Below the pieces are notes generated by a model. The model was given only the letters and a program-made list of their open reading frames with translations. It made no database searches and had not been told where the DNA came from. From Tessaracoccus oleiagri (GTDB lineage: Bacteria; Actinomycetota; Actinomycetes; Propionibacteriales; Propionibacteriaceae): a DNA stretch of 64,000 bases. The stretch is from positions 558,001-622,000 of the forward strand of contig NZ_FNGP01000001.1 of NCBI RefSeq assembly GCF_900103275.1, read 5' to 3'. Shown piece after piece: positions 49,474 to 57,602 of the stretch. Every line of letters begins with the position of its first letter. Within the stretch, counting starts at the first letter, position 1. Position numbers and translations under genes: made by a program.

Positions 49474-52035
49474 ATGCTGAAGGCCACGCTAAAGTCGCTC
49501 CTGGCGCGCAAGTTCCGGCTCTTCATGAGCGCGCTGTCGATAGTGCTCGGCATCGCGTTCGTCGCCGGCTCCCTGATGTTCACCAACCTCCTGTCGCGCA
49601 GCTTCGACGAGATCGTCCAGTCCACCGTCGGCGACGTGAACGTCGTGCGGGAGGACTCCGGCTTCAGCGACTTCACCACCTCGGTGCCCGACCCGGGCAC
49701 GCTGCTCACCCCCGACGACGTCGCGGAGGTCCAGGCCGTCGACGGTGTCGCGCGCGGTGAGCCGCTGGTCACTTCGGCGCAGGTCTACCTCGTCGACCCC
49801 GACGGCCGGCTCGTCGCCATCAGCGGCGCGCCCGGCATCGGCAGCAACTGGCACGACACCCCCGCAGCCGGCGGGCTGGAAGGGGCCCGCATCGTCGACG
49901 GCCGCGCGCCTGAGGCCGACGGGGAGGTGGTCGTCGACCCGAGCACGGTGGAGCGCGCCGGCTACGCGATCGGCGACGAGGTGCAGGTCTCCACCCCGCT
50001 GCACGGCCTCGAGACCATGACGCTCGTCGGCACCGCGACGTACGGGTCCGGCTCCACCGCCGGCGCCAGTTACCTGTTCTTCACCCTGGCCGACGCGCAG
50101 CGCCTGATGGTCGACGGGGCGGACGCGTACCAGGGGATGTGGGTCCAGGTGGACGACGGCGCCGACCCCGACGCCGTGGCGGCCGCCGTCGACGAGGTGC
50201 TCCCGGAGGGCTGGCAGGCGAGCACCGGTGAGGAGATGGCCGCCGAGGTGGAGGACCTGCTCGCCGTCGGCATGGGCTTCGTCAACAACTTCCTGCTGAT
50301 CTTCGCCGCGATCGCGCTGTTGGTGGCGACGCTGCTGATCCTCAACACGTTCTCGATCCTCGTCGCCCAGCGCTCCCGGGAGATGGCGCTGCTGCGCGCC
50401 CTTGGCGCCACGCGCAAGCAGGTCCGCAACTCGGTGCTGCTGGAGGCGCTGATCGTGGGCGTCGTCGGTTCGACTCTCGGCATCCTCGTCGGCTACCTGC
50501 TCGTCTGGGGGCTGCTCGCCGCCATGGCCGCGATCGGCGTCGGCCTGGGCGACGTGGTCCCGCAACTCACCTGGCGGGCGGTCGTCGTCTCGTACCTGGT
50601 CGGGCTGGGTGTCACGCTCGTCGCCGCGCTGCTGCCGTCGGTGCGGGCCGGCCGCGCGCGCCCCGTCGAGGCGATGACCGAGACCGCCGTCCCGACCGAG
50701 CAGTCGCGCAGCGGCCCCGTCGCCATGACCGGGATCGTGCTGATCGAGATCTCCGCGGCTCTCGTCGCGTGCGGGGTGTGGCTCGCGGTGCCGGAGCCGC
50801 TGTACTGGGTCGGCCTGGGCGCGGCCGGCCTGCTGGTGGGCGTCGTGCTTGCCGCCCCGCTGATAGGCGCCCCCGTGATCGCGCTGTTCGGCTGGCTGGC
50901 CGGGAAGGCGTTCGGCGAGATCGGCCGCATGGCCGCGCTGAACTCGCGGCGCCAGCCCCGCCGGACCGCGGCCACCGCGTCGACGATCACCATCGGCCTC
51001 ACGCTCGTGACCACGGTCGCCGTGCTCGCGTCGAGCGTGACGACGTCGATGCGTACGGAGCTGGCGGAGGACCAGCGGGGCGACTTCGTCGTCGCGCCCG
51101 TGAACTTCCAGCCCTTCGACGCGCGGGTCGCCGACGCGGCCGAGCGGGTCGAGGGCGTCGACTGGGTGGCGAGCTTCACCGTCGGCGCCGCCCGGATCAA
51201 CGACGACACCGAGACCGTGGTCACCGTCGCCGGCACCACGCCACGCGCCCTGCTGGAGGGGACCGCCACCGACGTCCCGGCCGGCACCATGACCGACGAG
51301 CCGGACTCCGCGGTGGTGAGCGTCGACTTCGCGAGCGCGCACGGCCTCGGGATGGGCATGCTGTTCGACCTGCACGGGCCGCTCGGCACCCAGCGCCTGC
51401 TCGTCACCGGCATCTCCGACGACGACACCAACCCGCCCGGCGAGATCATCGTGAACCCCGAGGCGTTCGCCGCGATCGCCGACGACTCGCTCGTCACCCA
51501 CTTCGTCGTTTTCGCCGACGAGGGCGCCGACCTCGAGCAGGTGCGGCAGGGGCTGCGCGACGCGACCGCGGAGTACCCGACCGTCGCGGTCTCCGACGTG
51601 GCGGAGTTCGTGCAGGCACAGGTGGACCAGTTCCAGCAGCTGGTGACGCTCCTCTACGCGCTGCTCGGGCTCGCGCTGGTGATCTCGGTGCTGGGCATCG
51701 TGAACACCCTGGGGCTGTCGGTGATCGAGCGCACCCGCGAGATCGGGCTGCTGCGCGCCGTCGGCATCACGCGGCCGCAGGTGCGGCGGATGGTCACGCT
51801 GGAGTCGATCCTCATCACGGTGATGGGCGCGGTGCTCGGCGTCGGGCTGGGCCTGCTGTTCGGTGCCATCCTCGTGGAGGTCAACCGCGACTCCGGCATC
51901 TCGGTGCTCGACATCCCGTGGGGGCAGGTGGCGCTGTTCGTCGTCGCCGCTGCCGGGTTCGGCTGGCTCGCCGCCCTGGCGCCCGCGCGACGCGCCGCCC
52001 GACTGCCGGTGCTCGAATCGATCGCCGCCGAATAG
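49474..52035 (+). CDS. FtsX-like ABC transporter permease with two FtsX domains
   Basis: 853 residues. A N-terminal membrane segment (FRLFMSALSIVLGIAFVAGS), a large extracytoplasmic domain, an FtsX domain of three segments with RSREMALLRALGATRKQVRN near residue 305, a second set of membrane segments and outer domain, then a second FtsX domain with ERTREIGLLRAVGITRPQVR near residue 765. Such double-FtsX permeases export lipids, peptides or antibiotics. It pairs with the preceding ATPase. Confidence 0.92.
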   Translation: MLKATLKSLLARKFRLFMSALSIVLGIAFVAGSLMFTNLLSRSFDEIVQSTVGDVNVVREDSGFSDFTTSVPDPGTLLTPDDVAEVQAVDGVARGEPLVTSAQVYLVDPDGRLVAISGAPGIGSNWHDTPAAGGLEGARIVDGRAPEADGEVVVDPSTVERAGYAIGDEVQVSTPLHGLETMTLVGTATYGSGSTAGASYLFFTLADAQRLMVDGADAYQGMWVQVDDGADPDAVAAAVDEVLPEGWQASTGEEMAAEVEDLLAVGMGFVNNFLLIFAAIALLVATLLILNTFSILVAQRSREMALLRALGATRKQVRNSVLLEALIVGVVGSTLGILVGYLLVWGLLAAMAAIGVGLGDVVPQLTWRAVVVSYLVGLGVTLVAALLPSVRAGRARPVEAMTETAVPTEQSRSGPVAMTGIVLIEISAALVACGVWLAVPEPLYWVGLGAAGLLVGVVLAAPLIGAPVIALFGWLAGKAFGEIGRMAALNSRRQPRRTAATASTITIGLTLVTTVAVLASSVTTSMRTELAEDQRGDFVVAPVNFQPFDARVADAAERVEGVDWVASFTVGAARINDDTETVVTVAGTTPRALLEGTATDVPAGTMTDEPDSAVVSVDFASAHGLGMGMLFDLHGPLGTQRLLVTGISDDDTNPPGEIIVNPEAFAAIADDSLVTHFVVFADEGADLEQVRQGLRDATAEYPTVAVSDVAEFVQAQVDQFQQLVTLLYALLGLALVISVLGIVNTLGLSVIERTREIGLLRAVGITRPQVRRMVTLESILITVMGAVLGVGLGLLFGAILVEVNRDSGISVLDIPWGQVALFVVAAAGFGWLAALAPARRAARLPVLESIAAE

Positions 52036-52071
52036 GTCTTCCCCGGGTCTCCCGGGGCGTGCGCGAAGACC
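52035..52071 (+). terminator. Terminator-like hairpin after the ABC exporter
   Basis: Nested arms GGTCTTC/GAAGACC (52035-52041, 52065-52071) and CCCCGGG/CCCGGGG (52041-52047, 52051-52057). No U-run follows, so termination would depend on the stem or on Rho. Confidence 0.5.
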
Positions 52072-52084
52072 CGCGCTATGCCGA

Positions 52085-52090
52085 TATGAT
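52085..52090 (+). promoter_or_regulatory. -10 box of dnaN
   Basis: TATGAT. It gives dnaN its own promoter downstream of the exporter, as expected if the exporter was inserted between dnaA and dnaN. Confidence 0.5.
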
Positions 52091-52145
52091 CGGGTCCGTG
52101 TAGCCGGCGACGCGGCTGCGACTGCCAATCGACGAGGAGCGAGAA

Positions 52146-53306
52146 GTGAAGATTCGTGTGGAGCGCGACGCTCTGGCCGACGCCGTAGCCTGGGTGGCCC
52201 GCAGCCTGCCGAACCGTCCGACCGCCCCGATCCTCTCCGGCATGCTGCTCGCGGCCGACGGCGACGCGGTCACCCTCTCCAGCTTCGACTCGACGACCTC
52301 GGCGAAGGTCGCGCTGCCCGCGCAGGTCAGCGACGAGGGCACCGTGCTGGTCTCCGGTCGCCTCCTGTCGGAGATCGCGCGCTCGCTGCCGAACAAGCCC
52401 GTCGACCTCGTCGCCGACCACTCGAAGGTCGAGCTGACCTGCGGCTCCGCGCGCTTCACGCTGCAGACGCTGCCCGTCGAGGAGTACCCGACGCTGCCCG
52501 AGATGCCCACCCAGACCGGCACGGTCGACGCGTCGACGTTCGAGCGCGCCGTCTCCCAGGTGTTCGTGGCGGCCGGCCGCGACGAGCTGCTGAGCGTCTT
52601 CACCGGCGTCCGCGTCGAGATCGACGGCGAGACCCTCTCCCTGCTTGCCACCGACCGCTATCGGATGGCGCTCAAGGAGATCAACTGGAACCCCTCGTCG
52701 CCCGATGTCGAGGGCGCCGTCCTCATCCCCGGCAAGGTCCTGGCCGACACCGCCAAGGCCATGGGCTCCGGCGAGGAGGTCACCGTCTCGCTCTCCACCA
52801 CCGAGTCCGAGGGCGAGGGCCTGGCCGGCTTCATCGGCGAGTCCACCCATGGCAAGCGCGAGGCCACCACCCGCCTGCTGTCCCAGGCGTTCCCGAAGGT
52901 CCGCCACCTGATGGACGTGCAGGGCACCGTCAACGTGCGCGTCTCCACCGAGGAGCTGCTCAACGCGGTCAAGCGCGTGAAGCTCGTCGCGGAGCGCAAC
53001 ACCCCGCTGCGCATGATCATCGCCGACGACCACATCGCCCTCGAGGCCGCCACCGGCGACCAGGCCCAGGCGTCCGAGGCGATCGCGGCCTCCGTCGAGG
53101 TGGTCGGCGACGAGCCCTCCATCGACGCGGCCGGGTTCAACCCGCAGTACCTGCTCGACGCGCTCGGCGCCCTCGACGCCCCCTTCGCGCACTTCGCGTT
53201 CACCGCGCCCGGGAAGCCGTGCCTGATCACGGGCCTGTCGAGCATCGACGGCGATCAGCTGCTTGACTACCGCCACGTCATCATGCTGATGCGCCTGCCG
53301 AACTAG
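52146..53306 (+). CDS. dnaN: DNA polymerase III beta sliding clamp
   Basis: 386 residues, three clamp domains. Ring that holds DNA polymerase III on the template. Seen: KIRVERDALADAVAWVARSL at the start, a central SLLATDRYRMALKEI near residue 170, and the end YRHVIMLMRLPN, the clamp C terminus. GTG start with GAGGAGCGAGAA upstream. Its stop TAG overlaps the recF start by one base. Confidence 0.97.
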   Translation: MKIRVERDALADAVAWVARSLPNRPTAPILSGMLLAADGDAVTLSSFDSTTSAKVALPAQVSDEGTVLVSGRLLSEIARSLPNKPVDLVADHSKVELTCGSARFTLQTLPVEEYPTLPEMPTQTGTVDASTFERAVSQVFVAAGRDELLSVFTGVRVEIDGETLSLLATDRYRMALKEINWNPSSPDVEGAVLIPGKVLADTAKAMGSGEEVTVSLSTTESEGEGLAGFIGESTHGKREATTRLLSQAFPKVRHLMDVQGTVNVRVSTEELLNAVKRVKLVAERNTPLRMIIADDHIALEAATGDQAQASEAIAASVEVVGDEPSIDAAGFNPQYLLDALGALDAPFAHFAFTAPGKPCLITGLSSIDGDQLLDYRHVIMLMRLPN

Positions 53307-54469
53307 TGTTCGTCCGTTCGCTCGAGCTGACCAACTTCCGCAACTACGCGACGGCCCAGCTCGAGCTCACGCCGGGGGTGACGGTCTTCGTCGGCGCCAA
53401 CGGGCAGGGCAAGACCAACCTCGTCGAGGCGATCGAGTACCTGTCGACGGCGTCCTCCCACCGCGTCGCGAGCATCGTGCCGCTGATCAAGGCGGGGGAG
53501 GAGTCGGCCCTCGTGCGCGCGCGGGTCCAGGCGTCCGTCGCCGACGACCGGGTGATCCTCCTCGAACTCGAGATCGCGCAGGGCCGGCAGAACCAGGCCC
53601 GCCTCAACCGCGGGCCCCTCCCGCGGCCGCGCGACCTCGTCGGCATGCTCCGCACCGTCGTGTTCTCGCCCGTCGACCTCGCCATCGTCCGCGGCGACCC
53701 GTCGGACCGCCGCGACTGGCTCGACTCCCTCGTCATCACCCGGTGGCCGCGCATGGTGGGGGTCCGGCAGGACCTCGATCGCGTCCTCAAGCAGCGCAAC
53801 GCCCTCCTCAAGGGCATGGCCGGCAAGTCGTTCCTCCCCACCGGCGGCGACGAGGAGATCACCCTCGGCGTGTGGAACGAGCAGCTCGCGACGATCGGCG
53901 CCGAGCTCCTGCACGCCCGCCTCGACACCCTCACCGACGTGCGCCCCTTCACCCAGGCCGCCTACGAGGCCATCGCGCCCGTCAACAACCAGATCTCGGC
54001 CCAGTACAAGACCTCGATCGATCTCGACGGAGTGAGCGAGGCCACCGACGTGCGCGCCACCCTCAGGCAGCGACTCCTGGACGCCATGGCGGAGGCGCGG
54101 GCCGAGGAGGTGCGCCGGGGGGTGACGCTGGTCGGGCCGCAGCGCGACGACGTCAACCTCTTCATCGGCGACCTGCCCGCGAAGGGGTACGCGTCCCACG
54201 GGGAGTCCTGGTCGCTGGCGCTGTCGCTGCGGCTGGGTGGCTTCGAACTCGTGCGCGACGACGGCGTCGAGCCGGTCCTCGTGCTGGACGACGTGTTCGC
54301 GGAGCTCGACTCGGCGCGCCGCGAGCGCCTCGCTGACGCCGTGAAGCACGCCGAGCAGGTGCTGATCACCGCGGCCGTCGGCGCCGACGTCCCGGACTTC
54401 CCGACGGAGCGGCGATTCCTCGTCGAGGCGGGTACCGTACGCCCTGAGGAATCGGGGGACGGTGGTTGA
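53306..54469 (+). CDS. recF: DNA replication and repair protein RecF
   Basis: 387 residues, SMC-like ATPase that loads RecA at gaps. Seen: P-loop GANGQGKTNLVEAI (residues 30-43), TLVGPQRDDVNLFIGD near residue 270, and the Walker B LVLDDVFAELDS with SARRERLADAVKHAEQV. GTG start coupled to dnaN. The last codons (EESGDGG) and stop TGA (54467-54469) fall inside a 20-bp tandem repeat, so the natural end may have been altered. Confidence 0.96.
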   Translation: MFVRSLELTNFRNYATAQLELTPGVTVFVGANGQGKTNLVEAIEYLSTASSHRVASIVPLIKAGEESALVRARVQASVADDRVILLELEIAQGRQNQARLNRGPLPRPRDLVGMLRTVVFSPVDLAIVRGDPSDRRDWLDSLVITRWPRMVGVRQDLDRVLKQRNALLKGMAGKSFLPTGGDEEITLGVWNEQLATIGAELLHARLDTLTDVRPFTQAAYEAIAPVNNQISAQYKTSIDLDGVSEATDVRATLRQRLLDAMAEARAEEVRRGVTLVGPQRDDVNLFIGDLPAKGYASHGESWSLALSLRLGGFELVRDDGVEPVLVLDDVFAELDSARRERLADAVKHAEQVLITAAVGADVPDFPTERRFLVEAGTVRPEESGDGG

Positions 54470-54569
54470 GCCAGTGAGATGGTGGTTGAGCCAGTGAGTT
54501 GGTGGTTGAGCCAGTGAGCGAAGCGAACGACGGTCGAAACCAAGCGGACGACGGTCGAAACCAAGCGAG
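54461..54569. repeat. Tandem and palindromic repeats at the recF/DUF721 junction
   Basis: A 20-bp unit (GGTGGTTGAGCCAGTGAG plus two variable bases) is repeated three times (54461-54480, 54481-54500, 54501-54520), followed by a 21-bp unit (CGACGGTCGAAACCAAGCG plus two) twice (54528-54548, 54549-54569). Together they resemble a multiplied GGTTGAG...GTCGAAACC palindromic element, related to the one at 48357-48384. Confidence 0.85.
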
Positions 54570-55083
54570 CGACCACGATCCGACGGGGCTCGACCTGGCG
54601 TCGCGGATCGCGCGCGCCACGGCACTGTCGCAGCGTTACCAACCCGTGGCCCCGGAGCCGGAGAAGCCGCGGCCGCGCCGTCGCCGGGTCATGGAGGAGC
54701 AGCGCTCGGGCGCGCACCCCGACGACCGGGACCCGCAGCCCATCGGGTCCGTGTTCGAGAACGTGGTACGCAAGCGCGGCTGGACGAAGCGGCTGTCGCT
54801 GTCGACGGTGCTGCGCAACTGGGCGGGGCTCGTCGGCGAGGCGAACGCGGAGCACTCCAAGCCCGTCGACTTCACGAACGGGGTCCTGAAAATCCAGTGC
54901 GACTCCACCGCTTGGGCCACCGGCATGCGCTACTCCGCGTCGCAGTTGGTGGCGCAGCTCAACCGCGAGCTCGGCGACGACACCGTGAAGCGGGTCGACG
55001 TCGTCGGGCCCCCGCAGAAGAGCTGGAAGCGCGGCATTCGGTCGGTGCGCGACGGCCGCGGCCCCCGCGACACGTACGGCTGA
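54499..55083 (+). CDS. DUF721/DciA-like protein
   Basis: The conserved part (GLDLASRIARATA onward, with a Arg/Pro-rich linker and VLRNWAGLVGEANAEHSKP near residue 110) is the DUF721 family of the recF-gyrB neighbourhood, whose DciA relatives load replicative helicase. 194 residues at most. The start is uncertain: TTG 54499, GTG 54502 and GTG 54514 all lie in the repeat, none with a good ribosome-binding site. The first 25 residues (VVEPVSEANDGRNQADDGRN and on) are translated repeats. Confidence 0.8.
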   Translation: MVVEPVSEANDGRNQADDGRNQASDHDPTGLDLASRIARATALSQRYQPVAPEPEKPRPRRRRVMEEQRSGAHPDDRDPQPIGSVFENVVRKRGWTKRLSLSTVLRNWAGLVGEANAEHSKPVDFTNGVLKIQCDSTAWATGMRYSASQLVAQLNRELGDDTVKRVDVVGPPQKSWKRGIRSVRDGRGPRDTYG

Positions 55084-55098
55084 TCCCGGGGCGTCGGC

Positions 55099-56265
55099 TC
55101 AGCCGAGCGGCCCCGTCGACCCTCCCGCGGTGATGAAGCCCTCCTGCTCGTCGACCGACGCCGACTTGGTGAAGAAGCGGGGCGCGTTGGCGAGCAGCCC
55201 GTCGCGGGTGTGGTACTCGGTGTCCGCTGCGATGGGCAGTTCGACCTCGCGCCGCTCGATCGCCGCCCGGTAGATCGCGGTGACCACCTCGACGGTGCGC
55301 CGCCCGTCCTCGCCGGTCACGGCCGGGGCGCGACCCTGCCCGACCGCATCCAGCACGTCGCCGATCTGCCCGGCGTGGCCTTCGTGGGGGAGCGGGACGT
55401 GGGCGGCGGCGATCTCCTCGAGCCGTGCGACGAGCGCCGCGTTGCCGTCGGCGGTGGGGAACCCGTTGGGTTGGGTGACCTCCGCGCACACGGCCCAGGG
55501 CTGGGCGACCGACGCGTCGCGCCCCTGCACGACGATCTGCTGCCGCTCCCCGTGGTGGACGACGGAGCTCGTCAGCTGGGCGATGGCGCGTTCGTAGCGG
55601 AGCAGCGCGACGGAGAGGTCCTCGACCTCGGCGTTGTCGTGCCACGCGTTGGTCATCATGGCCTGCACGGCTTGGGGGGCGCCCATCATCCACAGCAGGA
55701 GGTCGATGTGGTGGATCGCGTGGTTGAGCGTCGGGCCGCCGCCCTCGGACTCCCAGGTGCCGCGCCAGGCCAGGTCGTAGTACGGCACGCCGCGCCACCA
55801 GGCGGAGTCGACGGCGAGGTGGGCGACGGGGCCGAGCAGGCCGGAGTCGACGGCGGCCTTGAGGGTGGCCATGTCGTCGCGGAACCGGTTCTGCGCCACC
55901 ACCGACAGCAGGCGCCCGCTGCGGTCGCGGGCGGCGAGCATCGCGTCGCAGTCCGCCAGCGAGGGCGCCATCGGCTTCTCCACCAGGACGTGCTTGCCGG
56001 CGCCGAGGAAGTCGACGGTCAGCTCGGCGTGGGTCCCGGGCGGGGTGCAGAGGCTGACCAAGTCGATGTCCTCGCGGCCGAGGAGCTCCTTGTGGGAGGC
56101 GACCACGTCGACCCCGGTGAGGCCGAGCGACTCCTTCCGCCGCTGCGCCTTCTCGGGGACGATGTCGCAGAGTGCGACGATGCGGCACCGCTCCGGGTGG
56201 GCGAGGTAGCCCTGCAGGTGTGCGGGGGCGATGTTGCCGATGCCGACCACGCCGACGTTGATCAT
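55099..56265 (-). CDS. Gfo/Idh/MocA-family oxidoreductase
   Basis: 388 residues, NAD(P)-dependent sugar/inositol dehydrogenase family. Seen: the Rossmann GVVGIGNIAPAHLQGYL near the start, the cofactor-domain HVLVEKPMAPSLADCDAML near residue 95 (EKP motif), and the second-domain TLNHAIHHIDLLLWMMG with the catalytic His pair near residue 175. The substrate is not predictable. ATG 56265 is used; a longer frame to 56310 is not supported by a ribosome-binding site. It converges with DUF721. Confidence 0.88.
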   Translation of the reverse strand: MINVGVVGIGNIAPAHLQGYLAHPERCRIVALCDIVPEKAQRRKESLGLTGVDVVASHKELLGREDIDLVSLCTPPGTHAELTVDFLGAGKHVLVEKPMAPSLADCDAMLAARDRSGRLLSVVAQNRFRDDMATLKAAVDSGLLGPVAHLAVDSAWWRGVPYYDLAWRGTWESEGGGPTLNHAIHHIDLLLWMMGAPQAVQAMMTNAWHDNAEVEDLSVALLRYERAIAQLTSSVVHHGERQQIVVQGRDASVAQPWAVCAEVTQPNGFPTADGNAALVARLEEIAAAHVPLPHEGHAGQIGDVLDAVGQGRAPAVTGEDGRRTVEVVTAIYRAAIERREVELPIAADTEYHTRDGLLANAPRFFTKSASVDEQEGFITAGGSTGPLG

Positions 56266-56433
56266 GCTGCGTTCCTCACGTTGACCGGCCCCACCGGGGC
56301 CACTACCCACGATCCTCCCCGATCCGCGGGGCCGGGGGAAGGATTTGGTGGCGCCGCGTCGGACAGGCCGCGGCCCGTGGCCGGGTGACTAGGATGGAAT
56401 GGTCCTCGACCGTCAGGACTCCGGGAGGAGCTC

Positions 56434-57327
56434 ATGTCCGATCCCTACTCCGAGATCCTCGGGCCGCGCACGGAGATGTTCCGTGAGGCGCTGCAGGATG
56501 AGGTGGCCGAGCGCGGCGGCGTGATGGATCCCGACGGGCGCAGCGCCGCGATGCGCGACGGCGCGGCCTACAACTTCGACAACCTCGCGCGCGCCGTGCC
56601 GCCGGAGGCGAGCAAGCAGGAGATCGTCGACGGCATCCGCGCCTTCCTCGGCGGCCTGCAGGAGGCGCCCGACGTGCGCGACTACGACTGGGAGGATTTG
56701 AAGCTCCGGCTCCGGACCCGCCTGTCGGGCCGGGTCACACTCCAGGGCGACGGGGCGCTGACGAAGCCGCTCGCCGAGGACCTGATGCAGACGCTCAACG
56801 TCGACTTCCCCGACTCGGTCGTCACCCTCACCGACAGCTCCAGCCTCGAGAAGCTGGGCGTCGACTTCGACCACGCGATGCATGTCGCGCTCCTCAACAC
56901 CGCCGCCGAGCTGTCGCAGGCCCACATCGAGGTGCAGCACATCGAGGGCCACGTGTGGGCGCTCTCCAGCGAGTCGTTCTTCACCACCGGCCTCGTGATC
57001 CTGCTCGACGAGGCGCTCCCCGTCCTGCTCGATCGCGACCTCGACCTCAGCGAGGGGCTGCTCATCGGGGTGCCGAACCGGCACGTCGTGCTGATCGGGT
57101 TCCTCGACGCGCCGCTCGCCCTCGTCGAGGGCGTCAAGACCATGATCACGGTCGCCGACCGGCTGCTGCAGAGCCAGCCGGGCGGCATCAGCACGTCGGT
57201 GTACTACGCCGACCGCGAGGGGTTCCAGCGGCTCGCGCACCCGAGCACGGACGACGAGGGCCGCCCCGCCGTGGTCATCGAGCCGCCCGAGCGTGTGCTG
57301 CGCCGCATGGAGGCCGGCGAGATCTGA
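56434..57327 (+). CDS. Conserved protein of unknown function (DUF1444-like)
   Basis: 297 residues without signal peptide or membrane helix. GGGAGG lies just before the ATG. Seen: KLGVDFDHAMHVALLNTAAE near residue 148, VQHIEGHVWALSSESFF, and GLLIGVPNRHVVLIGFL. The build resembles DUF1444-type proteins (uncertain recollection). It reads like a soluble alpha/beta protein. Divergent from the Gfo/Idh/MocA-family gene. A 60-residue gene follows 76 bp after the stop. Confidence 0.65.
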   Translation: MSDPYSEILGPRTEMFREALQDEVAERGGVMDPDGRSAAMRDGAAYNFDNLARAVPPEASKQEIVDGIRAFLGGLQEAPDVRDYDWEDLKLRLRTRLSGRVTLQGDGALTKPLAEDLMQTLNVDFPDSVVTLTDSSSLEKLGVDFDHAMHVALLNTAAELSQAHIEVQHIEGHVWALSSESFFTTGLVILLDEALPVLLDRDLDLSEGLLIGVPNRHVVLIGFLDAPLALVEGVKTMITVADRLLQSQPGGISTSVYYADREGFQRLAHPSTDDEGRPAVVIEPPERVLRRMEAGEI

Positions 57328-57403
57328 CCGTTGCCGGGGGGTGCTCCCAGAATTGTCGGAGGCGACGCCTATGTTGGTGCCAACCAAGGCAAGGAGGTTG
57401 GAC

Positions 57404-57586
57404 ATGCTGATGCGGATCGATTCCCTCACGTGCAATGAGGCGCTGCAGGAGCGTGACACGCTCCTCGACGAACTCGACATGCCGCTGGGCCTCGCCCGGC
57501 GCCTCGCCGACGAGGGCACGCTGAGCGACGAACAGGCCGCGCGCCTGCACCGCATCGAGGAACTGGTCTGGTTCCTCTGCGAGTGA
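57404..57586 (+). CDS. Small acidic protein of unknown function, 60 residues
   Basis: MLMRIDSLTCNEALQERDTL and on to a second half that ends LHRIEELVWFLCE. A strong ribosome-binding site AAGGAGG (57391-57397) at 6 nt before ATG 57404 supports expression. Two Cys residues (near 10 and 59) and a helical character. Convergent with a radical SAM/SPASM gene 16 bp away. It could be a RiPP precursor, a regulator or a partner protein; nothing in its sequence decides. Confidence 0.6.
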   Translation: MLMRIDSLTCNEALQERDTLLDELDMPLGLARRLADEGTLSDEQAARLHRIEELVWFLCE

Positions 57587-57602
57587 GCCCCGGTCGCCGA
57601 CC

